A stretch of DNA of 64,000 nucleotides from Fulvimarina pelagi HTCC2506. Lineage in GTDB: Bacteria; Pseudomonadota; Alphaproteobacteria; Rhizobiales; Rhizobiaceae. The stretch's first letter is position 1, and every line of letters starts with the position of its first letter. Location: assembly GCF_000153705.1 (NCBI RefSeq), contig NZ_DS022272.1, positions 1,867,839 through 1,931,838 of the forward strand. Reading direction: 5' to 3'. The translations under genes and the position numbers were made by a program. The notes beneath the pieces are model-generated. The model saw only the letters and a list, made by a program, of their open reading frames with translations. It had not been told where the DNA came from and made no database searches. Below are positions 28,686-36,234 of this stretch, piece after piece.

Positions 28686-30074
28686 ATGGATTCGGCAAGA
28701 GCGAAGATTCTCGAGGAGCAGATCCTTGGAACGTCAGTCGGGGAATGGACGATCGAATCGCTGATCGACCACGGAAAGTCAGCGGCTGTCTTCAAGGCTA
28801 AGAATGAAAACACCCTCGCGGCCGTGAAGATTTTCGACAGGGAGCTGATCGAGCGTTTCGGGGATGGAACGCAGCTCGCTCGCATCAACAGGGAGCTTTC
28901 CCTCAAAGGCCGCGGCCACTCGAACATGGTCGAGATCCTGGACGGCGGCTTTGATCCGGCCGCCAAACATCATTTTCTCGTCATGGCCTACCTCGAGGGC
29001 GCGAACCTCAAGAGACGCCTACCTGAAATCCCAGTCGAGGCGATCGGCGGCTACATCAGCGATCTGGCGGACTGTGCAGAGTACCTCGAGTCCCTCGATC
29101 TCGTGCACCGAGACATCAAGCCAGAGAACATATTGGTGAGCGACGATCTTAAGAAGGTCACGCTGCTCGACTTCGGGGTGATCAAGCCATTCAACGAACC
29201 GGGCGTCACGGATGTGGAGGGCCTCCAACCCTTCATCGGAACGCTTCAATACAGCTCGCCGGAGTTCCTCCTCCGGCAGGAGGACGGCACCACGGAAGGC
29301 TGGAGGGCGCTGACGTTCTACCAACTCGGCGGCGTGTTGCACGATCTCATCATGCGGAAAGCGTTGTTCAGTGAGTATTCCGATCCATTTGCAAAGCTGG
29401 TGAACGCCGTTCAGGATGTTGTGCCCACTATACAGAGTAACTCCGTGCCGACTTATCTCGTCGACTTGGCGAGGATGTGCCTGCTGAAGAAGCCAGAGGA
29501 CAGGCTGAAGCTACTGACGTGGGATTCGTTCAGGCCACCGAAGTCAGCGGCAAACGGGCTGGCTGGCATCAAGGAGCGGGTCACCAAGCGCGCTTTGGCA
29601 CAACAGGCAGCCGCACCGTCCGGCGCCGGGCCAAAGCCAGACTTTGTCGAGCCCCTCGTGGCCGAGATCGTTGCCTTCATCAAGGCGGCCGTTCGGAGAA
29701 TATCCGCGGAGAACGCACAGTTTCCGCCTATCAATACGGTGGTCCGGCATCCGCGGGACGCACCGTCGGTTAAGGTGACGTTCAAGCAGTCCAGTACGCA
29801 CCTGATCCCTGATGCACTGTCCGTCTACTTCAGCATTGGGGTCATAGACGCCGAGGCGAGAGCCATCACGGTGGACGTGTGCGGGCACATGTCAGGCTCC
29901 GCCCCCCTTCCTCTCGAGAACCGAATGCCCTTCTATTCCGGGATCTACGACCAGTCTCGCTTCCACGCTTCGCTCGAGAACGTGCTCTACACGGTTGTAG
30001 ACCACATACAGGCGAAGGAACCAAAGCGTTCGTCATGGCTCGCCCTTGAGTCGTCCGTGGAGCAAGAACAATGA
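28686..30074 (+). CDS. Serine/threonine protein kinase with orphan C-terminal domain
   Basis: Protein of 462 residues, first gene of a three-gene operon. The kinase domain (about residues 15-290) has all key motifs: glycine-loop region DHGKSAAVFKAK, catalytic Lys48 (AAVKIFD), HRDIKPENIL at 141-150, DFG at 162-164 and SPEF at 191-194 in place of APE. The C-terminal 170 residues are not recognised and contain no transmembrane segment, PASTA or FHA domain. The protein is therefore cytosolic, unlike typical bacterial PknB kinases. Its stop overlaps the helicase start as ATGA. The targets are unknown; the neighbouring helicase or third protein are natural candidates. Confidence 0.9.
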   Translation: MDSARAKILEEQILGTSVGEWTIESLIDHGKSAAVFKAKNENTLAAVKIFDRELIERFGDGTQLARINRELSLKGRGHSNMVEILDGGFDPAAKHHFLVMAYLEGANLKRRLPEIPVEAIGGYISDLADCAEYLESLDLVHRDIKPENILVSDDLKKVTLLDFGVIKPFNEPGVTDVEGLQPFIGTLQYSSPEFLLRQEDGTTEGWRALTFYQLGGVLHDLIMRKALFSEYSDPFAKLVNAVQDVVPTIQSNSVPTYLVDLARMCLLKKPEDRLKLLTWDSFRPPKSAANGLAGIKERVTKRALAQQAAAPSGAGPKPDFVEPLVAEIVAFIKAAVRRISAENAQFPPINTVVRHPRDAPSVKVTFKQSSTHLIPDALSVYFSIGVIDAEARAITVDVCGHMSGSAPLPLENRMPFYSGIYDQSRFHASLENVLYTVVDHIQAKEPKRSSWLALESSVEQEQ

Positions 30075-31231
30075 GCACGTGGTGGAAAAGCATTGCCGAC
30101 CTTGACGACGATCAAAAGAAGGTCATCGCGCTTCCCAAGAACGGCGACCACCTCATCCTTGGGCCCGCCGGCTGCGGCAAAACGAACCTTCTACTTCTGA
30201 GAGCCACCTTTCTCGTTAAAGCCGGCGTGACGGACGTTACGGTTTTAACGTTCGGTAGGGTGCTCAAGGAATTCCTTGCTGCCGGCACGACGAACTATGA
30301 CATCACCAATGATAGGATACAGACATACATCCAGTGGGGAACACAACTCCTCGGAGCAAACGGCATCTCGTTCCAGGACGGCGGGGACTTTCGCGAGGTC
30401 CGCGCGCGTCTTCTTGAACAGTTGCAGGAACTCTCCGCCCTCGGCAAACCGATCAACATCTCCGACTGCATCCTGCTCGATGAAGCGCAGGATTACTCCG
30501 GTGACGAGATCTCGGTCATCTGCTCTTTTGCCAGACAGGTCTACGCGGTGGGAGACGAGAGGCAACGGGTGACCGAAGTCACGGGAGGCTTGGAAGCACT
30601 CGAACTTAGATGTGGCAAGCCCGTCGAGTTGCGTCACCACTACCGCAACGGGCTGAAGATCTGTCGCGTCGCGGACGGCATACGCAACGAGATTGACTCG
30701 GAGGACGGGATGGAAGCGTCGTCCCGCTACAACGAGCACGATTTCGAGTCGTCCGTCCGAGAGCATAGCGGACTTTCGCTTGCGGATCAGTGCGCTGTCG
30801 CGATCGAGGAGATCGACACCCAATTGTTCGCCTACCCGGACGAAGCCATCGGCGTACTCTGCCCGAAGCTGGAGAACGCGCACGTCGTCGCCGCGGCACT
30901 CAAGGCGTCCAAGATCGGCCACCGCGTGCAAACCCAGATCTCAACCGAAGGCTACCATGCGTTCGATCCCGATCGGCCCGTTGTCGTGAGCACGATAGTC
31001 GGAGCCAAAGGACTGGAATTTAGGGCGGCACACCTTTTGGGAATGGAGAGTCTATACAAATTCGGAAGCAGACAGAAAAACCTCGCGTTCACGGGCGTGA
31101 CCCGCGCGAAGACGTCGCTTCGAATATACTATGATAAATCGATCCCAGGCTACCTTGCCCGAGGAGTCGCCGCCGCGGACGACGTGGTCGCTGCCGATCC
31201 GCTTCTCGACGACCTGTTCTTGAAGGCCTGA
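30071..31231 (+). CDS. Compact UvrD/Rep-like superfamily 1 helicase or ATPase
   Basis: Protein of 386 residues, short for a UvrD-like helicase (usually 650 or more). A Q-motif-like DDDQKKVI is followed by Walker A GPAGCGKT at 31-38, Walker B LLDEAQD at 135-141 and motif III GDERQ at 161-165. Motif V appears as STIVGAKGLEF and motif VI as FTGVTRAKTSL. The large 1B and 2B insertions of true UvrD are missing, so it may act as an ATP-driven switch or translocase rather than a processive helicase. It is translationally coupled to the kinase (ATGA) and followed after three bases by the third gene. Confidence 0.88.
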   Translation: MSTWWKSIADLDDDQKKVIALPKNGDHLILGPAGCGKTNLLLLRATFLVKAGVTDVTVLTFGRVLKEFLAAGTTNYDITNDRIQTYIQWGTQLLGANGISFQDGGDFREVRARLLEQLQELSALGKPINISDCILLDEAQDYSGDEISVICSFARQVYAVGDERQRVTEVTGGLEALELRCGKPVELRHHYRNGLKICRVADGIRNEIDSEDGMEASSRYNEHDFESSVREHSGLSLADQCAVAIEEIDTQLFAYPDEAIGVLCPKLENAHVVAAALKASKIGHRVQTQISTEGYHAFDPDRPVVVSTIVGAKGLEFRAAHLLGMESLYKFGSRQKNLAFTGVTRAKTSLRIYYDKSIPGYLARGVAAADDVVAADPLLDDLFLKA

Positions 31232-31234
31232 AAA

Positions 31235-32602
31235 ATGTTGAACGCGGTTGTTCTGAATGCGGATGAATTTCTGACATGGATCGGAAAGGGTAAAGCGGCA
31301 AAGCCTCGCCGCCTGTCGGCACACGCCACTCGGGACGCCGTCGCCGACAGCTTTTGCACGTTGCTGCTACCCAGTCGTCCGGCCTCGGCCGGCGCGGCCG
31401 CGACAATCGTGCTCGTCGACCAAGCCAAGATAAGAGAGTTCTACGCCTTCGTCTCCACTTACGTCGTGGAATACGTCCCCTTCTCCGCATTCTTCCGCGT
31501 TATCCGGAGTGACCAGATCGACATCCTCGAAAGCGACGAGGCAGTCGTAGAGGGTCCTCGCGCCGAACGTCTCGCGAGCACGCTCGTTGGCGTGGCCGTT
31601 GCGGAGGCTGCTCTGTACCTTCGATCCCGGGAAGCCGGCGTCGACGGGAAGTTTCCCACGCTCGCGGCAGTGAACGCGACCTATTCGGCAGCCGTTTTGC
31701 AGGGGCTCATGCGGAGCAAATCGGCCGACACTGCCGCGATCGGCAATTGCTGGGCTGAGCTGCGCTCGCTTATGGGTAGCGAACCGCTCCCCTTGTCGCA
31801 CTACGAGCTCGCTCGCTTCTGGGAGGTCGTCAGCGCTGCTTTCTCGGAAGGCTCGCTTTTGGTTTATGATGACGATGTTATCGTTGGAACGCTTCGACAA
31901 AGCATCGGAGCGGGATCTGTTCATGAGGACATGCTTGCCAACCTGTTCGCAGGGATCCCGGAGTTGCGGGATAAGCGACTGCGTTTCGGCGGCACTCGAG
32001 AGGACCGAGCGCGATCCGTTCAAGAAGCCATTGCCGTTCTCGAGGGTTCCCCTCGCTCGCTAGGCAGTCTCGAAGCCTGTGCGGCCGGCTGCCTCCTCAG
32101 CTTACTTGGCGACGGATCGTTCAAGTTCCTTCCATCGGCTTTGTCGCTGTCGTCGCGGCTTCCCACCGCTCCGCTGTGGTTCGGGCTCTGGGCGGGTCTC
32201 CAGGAATCGAATGATGCCCTTACTCGGTTCAACTGCCTTGGCAGAAGGTTGGTCCGTGACCTTTATGCGCATTCGGGGATCTACGCTGAACCGATGGACG
32301 ACGTGTCCATCGACGAGTTGCGCACCGGCGTCCTGGACCTAGGGACGATACATCGCGGCCAGTCGAGCGCGCTCTCCGTCGAGATCTATCCCAACGTCTC
32401 GTCCCGACAGCGCCTCGGCCTCAACAGGCTTCCGCCCGCGGAGGCAGACCCCCGCTTTCGCGAAGAACTCAGGGAGCTGAGGCAACTTCTCAATCGATCG
32501 TCGACAGTACTGAAGAGTTTGGAGAACGCAGTCTCGACCGAACCGGATCGCCGAACACATAACGGGTCGGCAAAGCTTCGCGGGAAAGGCCTGAACAAGT
32601 AA
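31235..32602 (+). CDS. Orphan third protein of the kinase-helicase operon
   Basis: Protein of 455 residues that I do not recognise. It begins 3 bases after the helicase stop, so it belongs to the same transcript. No signal peptide, membrane segment or nucleotide-binding motif is visible. The sequence is Leu/Ala/Ser-rich and predicted helical, and ends in a basic tail (KLRGKGLNK) preceded by a probable coiled segment (FREELRELRQLLNRSSTVLKS). It could be the effector or sensor of the module, but nothing in the sequence says which. Confidence 0.75.
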   Translation: MLNAVVLNADEFLTWIGKGKAAKPRRLSAHATRDAVADSFCTLLLPSRPASAGAAATIVLVDQAKIREFYAFVSTYVVEYVPFSAFFRVIRSDQIDILESDEAVVEGPRAERLASTLVGVAVAEAALYLRSREAGVDGKFPTLAAVNATYSAAVLQGLMRSKSADTAAIGNCWAELRSLMGSEPLPLSHYELARFWEVVSAAFSEGSLLVYDDDVIVGTLRQSIGAGSVHEDMLANLFAGIPELRDKRLRFGGTREDRARSVQEAIAVLEGSPRSLGSLEACAAGCLLSLLGDGSFKFLPSALSLSSRLPTAPLWFGLWAGLQESNDALTRFNCLGRRLVRDLYAHSGIYAEPMDDVSIDELRTGVLDLGTIHRGQSSALSVEIYPNVSSRQRLGLNRLPPAEADPRFREELRELRQLLNRSSTVLKSLENAVSTEPDRRTHNGSAKLRGKGLNK

Positions 32603-33470
32603 TGTGGAGCTGCGCCGGCACTACTTGATCACCACCCGTCGGCGTCTAGTCACAGGAGAAACCGCGACCAAGCTGGGATCGAAATGCGCCGGATCTTATC
32701 CCGCTGTCGCAGTGACCGCCATGAAATGGCCGTGCCCCATTAGAGCACGGCGCGACGAGGCTGAGAGCGGCCGCTGATGTTCGGATGAGAATGGCCGCAT
32801 CCGGGCGAACCAAAACTGGTTTTGAAAGACCGCGATGGGCGCTAACCCGCCAATAATCTTTTCCCCGCCCTCACACCCTCCCCTATCATCCCCTCACCGC
32901 GCCTCCGAATGGCAAGGACGATCGCCGGGATCGTTCGGGGGTGCGGGCGGTGTCTGCGGCGGGGGGCTTGTTCCGGAAGCCCTCGCGCTCCGGACGTCCC
33001 GCGGCTCCGCCGGCCCCTCGTGTACTATGACACGGGTGCGGATCGGTCCGCTTGAACGCCTGGCCGACAAGGCCGAGCGTGAAGCGCCGGCAGCCACTAA
33101 AGGTTCGGGCTTCGCCCCGACCGCTGACGCCCGCGCGCGTCTTTAAGCCCGATCCCTCGGGCGAGAAGGCGCGGACGGTGGGGCCGGCGGAACGGGCGCG
33201 GCAGGAACCCTTGGTGAAGCGGTGTGCGACAAATCCCGCGCGGTGCGCCGGAGGCGAACCGGACAGAATCAAAATTCGGAGGGTTTGCCTCCGGCGCTCC
33301 GCTGCCGCCCTCGCGGCAGCGATCCGCGATCGTCCCGGTGGCCTGCCACTTAAGAGGACGATCCAAGCAGAACACCATGCGAAAACCCCGGCCCATCCGA
33401 GCGCGGGAATGCGAACCCGTGTCCGGTGGCAAGGTCCCGCGCCGGGCTCGAGACGAGAAGGAGACGGACC
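32603..33470. other. Long GC-rich intergenic region at the right end of the accessory module
   Basis: 868 bases without a convincing gene. Several overlapping frames stay open because of high G+C, but none shows conserved sequence, a ribosome site or normal composition. It contains many small GC-rich hairpins and one long inverted repeat at 33245-33297. No tRNA, integrase or transposase fragment was recognised. Confidence 0.5.
33245..33297. repeat. Long inverted repeat with nested hairpin
   Basis: GCGCCGGAGGC at 33245-33255 and GCCTCCGGCGC at 33287-33297 form a perfect 11-base stem. Inside it GAAT and ATTC pair around a 4-base loop at 33266-33277. It lies 170 bases upstream of the gene at 33471. 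On the plus strand it lacks a T-run, so it is not an ordinary terminator. Confidence 0.6.
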
Positions 33471-34058
33471 ATGGCGAAGCATCCGGCCCCCATCGTAGAC
33501 CTCGTGGACGACCTGCCGCCGACGCCAGCGGAACTTACCGAGGGCCGCCGCATCGCCTACCGGCACTTCAGCCACATCCTCGCCTTGCTGAAAGAGGCCG
33601 GCCGCCTCTCCCGTCCGCCGAAGCGGCGGCGGCATGGCGACAGGATCCGCGCCGGCGACGACGCCCGCCGCGCGCTGCCGCTCGATCCGGACAGTCTCGA
33701 CCAGCATCTTTCGGAAATGGCGCAGACGCTCTTTCACCACTGCAGGCGGCCCGAATGCCGCCGCGCCTTCCAGTGCCGGTTCGGCGCCCGCGCGAGCGAG
33801 CCAGGCAATTCCGGCGACACCTGGGGGCGCACCGGCCTCCCCTGCCTGCAGCAGCTTCCCGCCGACGTCGCCAACGCCCTCCACCTCATGCTCGTGCGCC
33901 AGAACGCACCGCAGGTCTTTCGCGAGCGGAACAACTTTCAGGCACTGGAGCGGCAGGTGCTGGCCCGCGCGGCGAAGCGCTTCGGGCCGGGGAAAACCTT
34001 TGGCGAAACCCCGGCGGACGACGTCAGCCGGACGCCTTCATCGGATGGCGCGCGGTAA
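33471..34058 (+). CDS. Conserved hypothetical protein with cysteine pairs
   Basis: Protein of 195 residues. The start at ATG 33471 is supported by AAGGAG eight bases upstream. The segment HHCRRPECRRAFQC has three closely spaced cysteines and two histidines, and a further Cys follows (LPCLQQ), so it might bind zinc. The N-terminal PTPAELTEGRRIAYRHF looks like a conserved helical motif. The last 35 bases overlap the convergent O-antigen ligase gene. The family is not one I can name and the function is unknown. Confidence 0.65.
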   Translation: MAKHPAPIVDLVDDLPPTPAELTEGRRIAYRHFSHILALLKEAGRLSRPPKRRRHGDRIRAGDDARRALPLDPDSLDQHLSEMAQTLFHHCRRPECRRAFQCRFGARASEPGNSGDTWGRTGLPCLQQLPADVANALHLMLVRQNAPQVFRERNNFQALERQVLARAAKRFGPGKTFGETPADDVSRTPSSDGAR

Positions 34059-35334
34059 GCCTCAAGCCCACCACCGCGATCCAGGTCAGCATCCAGCCGG
34101 GATGGCCGCGGGCGAAGAAGAAGGATTCGAGGAACGCGTTCATCAGCATGAAGGTGAGGATCATCAGGAAGAGATCGGCGGCGAGCGCGTTCTCGCGGGT
34201 GTCGCGGCACTTCACGTAATCGGCGAGCGGCAGGACGAAGAGGACGAGGAGCGCGAATGCGAGGCCGGGCCAGCCGAGGGTGATCGCAATGTCGAGATAG
34301 CCGTTATGGGCGTTCACGATGCCGCGCGGGTCCCAGCCGAGTTCGAAGGGCGCCTCGGCCGCCATCACGATCGGCGTCGGCCAGAAGCTGTCGATGCCGT
34401 AGCCGATCCACTGCTGCGGGCGCATCAGGTCGAGGGTGAAGCGCCAGAGGTCGGTCCGGCCGGTGAAGGTCGTGCCCGGCATCACGCTCTGCAGGATCGA
34501 GTCGAGCGTGTCGCTGAGGACGGTGCCGAGGGTCATCATGCCGATTGCCGTCACCGAAACGAGGACGAGAATGACCGGCAGGATGCGTCCGCCGAGAATG
34601 CGGCCGGACAGGACGAGGAGCGTCACGGCCGGGATCAGCGCCAGCGTCGTCTTCGAGCCGCTGTGATAGGCGAAGACGAAGCTGAGGACGGCGATCAGGA
34701 TGCCGGTCTTGCACTGGCCGGCGCGCCAGAGATAGATCCCGATGAAGAACAGCGGGGCGATCACCTGGCCGGTCACGTTCTTGTGGCTGTAGACGCCGCG
34801 CCAGAGTCCGGCATGCTGGCTCTCCAGCTCGAAGGCCTGGTGGATCGCCATCTCCGGCAGGAAGAGGACGCCGAAATAGGAGAGCCCGAGCACCGCGAGC
34901 GCCATCACCGTCAGGCACAGCCGGAACGCCGCAGCGCTCGCCGGCAGGGACAGCGCTCCGGTCGCCGCGATCATCGCCGCGATCGTGAACAGCGCCGCGC
35001 GGAAGGCGAGCTCCGGCATCACCGAGTTGACGGAGGCAAAGACGAGCCAGGCCGCGAGGATCAGCCAGGCGGGTCTTAGAAGCGTCGCCGCGACGCGCCT
35101 GTCGGCGAAGAGGAGATGGCCGAGGAGCGCGATCAACGCCAGCGCGCTGTAGCCGTATTTGTTGACCGGATTGCCGTCGGCCTGCTCGAACCCGTCATAG
35201 GCGCCCGGAAACGGCATCAGCGTCATCACGAGCGCCGTCATCAGGACGATCGCGATGAGGGCCCGGCCCGCCGAAAGCACGCGCTCCTCCGGCGAGATCC
35301 CGATCGGCCGCGAGGTTATGATCGTCTGCTGCAT
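34024..35334 (-). CDS. O-antigen ligase / Wzy-like membrane protein
   Basis: Integral membrane protein of 436 residues with about 10-12 hydrophobic helices. It has the O-antigen ligase/polymerase (Wzy_C) signature: GVYSHKNVTGQ before the large loop, then FTGRTDLWRFTLD and NAHNGYLDIAITLGWPG. Such proteins join or polymerise glycans on undecaprenyl carriers at the periplasmic face; ExoQ-type exopolysaccharide polymerases are similar. No other polysaccharide genes adjoin it, so O-antigen versus exopolysaccharide cannot be decided. The ATG at 35334 was chosen over an upstream TTG. Confidence 0.88.
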   Translation of the reverse strand: MQQTIITSRPIGISPEERVLSAGRALIAIVLMTALVMTLMPFPGAYDGFEQADGNPVNKYGYSALALIALLGHLLFADRRVAATLLRPAWLILAAWLVFASVNSVMPELAFRAALFTIAAMIAATGALSLPASAAAFRLCLTVMALAVLGLSYFGVLFLPEMAIHQAFELESQHAGLWRGVYSHKNVTGQVIAPLFFIGIYLWRAGQCKTGILIAVLSFVFAYHSGSKTTLALIPAVTLLVLSGRILGGRILPVILVLVSVTAIGMMTLGTVLSDTLDSILQSVMPGTTFTGRTDLWRFTLDLMRPQQWIGYGIDSFWPTPIVMAAEAPFELGWDPRGIVNAHNGYLDIAITLGWPGLAFALLVLFVLPLADYVKCRDTRENALAADLFLMILTFMLMNAFLESFFFARGHPGWMLTWIAVVGLRLTARHPMKASG

Positions 35335-35523
35335 GGCCCGCCGTCGCTGATTGCGCAGCAAAGGTATCGGAACATGCCTAACGGCGGATTAATGTGCCGA
35401 CCTTCGTGGTTCATGACCGAAGGCCGGATGGCTTGTCGCTGCGTCGTACGCGACAGCATAGAGCCGCCGGATCCGGAAACCCGACGGCTTTGATGGCTTA
35501 GGGATTATGTCGGACGTCGCCGC

Positions 35524-35955
35524 TCAGCGCTGGACGACGACCCGCGTGTTCCCCATGCCGTGACGGCGCACGAGGTTGTAGAAGGCCTTGGCATTGGCCG
35601 GATGCAGGCGCACGCACCCGTGCGAGGCCGGACGGCCTAGACGAGAGATCGCGCCGGTCCCGTGAATGGCGTAGCCGCCATGGTAGAAGACCGAATAGGG
35701 CATCGGGCTCATATCATACTTGCGCGAGTACCACATGCGGTGGAGGCGTTTGGGACGCCACGTTCCTGTGGGCGTGCGGTATCCCTTCCGCGCGGTCGAG
35801 ACAGGCCAGTTGTAGAGCACCTTGCCGTTGTTGATGACGGTCATGCGCTGGGAGGAAATATCGATCTTCGCTATAAGGCGGGCTTCCGCTCCGTCAGTCA
35901 GCCCGAATACCAGAATTCCGAGCGCGAGCGCAAAAAAAGCAGGCAGTTTCTTCAT
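35524..35955 (-). CDS. L,D-transpeptidase (YkuD domain), exported
   Basis: Protein of 143 residues that cross-links peptidoglycan or attaches proteins to it in the periplasm. A signal peptide (MKKLPAFFALALGILVFG, ending near AEA) precedes a YkuD domain. The catalytic motif is visible as HGTGAISRLGRPASHGCVRL with the active Cys. It is a minimal version with no LysM or peptidoglycan-binding domain, a kind that is present in many copies in Hyphomicrobiales genomes. Confidence 0.93.
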   Translation of the reverse strand: MKKLPAFFALALGILVFGLTDGAEARLIAKIDISSQRMTVINNGKVLYNWPVSTARKGYRTPTGTWRPKRLHRMWYSRKYDMSPMPYSVFYHGGYAIHGTGAISRLGRPASHGCVRLHPANAKAFYNLVRRHGMGNTRVVVQR

Positions 35956-36234
35956 AAGAGGCCTCCAACCACTGGTCTGTCACCGACTTTTTGCCGCTTT
36001 TATGACTTATAATGGCCGAATTTCCGCCAAAGTCTAGCCGAATTCGATGCCCGTTGGCTCTTTTGTCTTCGAAGTCTTAAGTAGCACGCCGCAGGGGTAT
36101 CAACGTCAAGCCGACATCCAACGCACTCATCGCAAGTAGCATTCGAACCGCTACCGCGCGTTTCAAAGCGTTCGCGAGCAAACCAAACGCAGTGAGGACG
36201 TCTTTTTTCAGTTCATCTTCGATTTGTTTACCTC

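Noticed and set aside
32835-33146. 103-codon rightward frame after the kinase operon
   Set aside because: It is Pro/Gly/Ser-rich with no family features and overlaps other open frames; open only because of high G+C.
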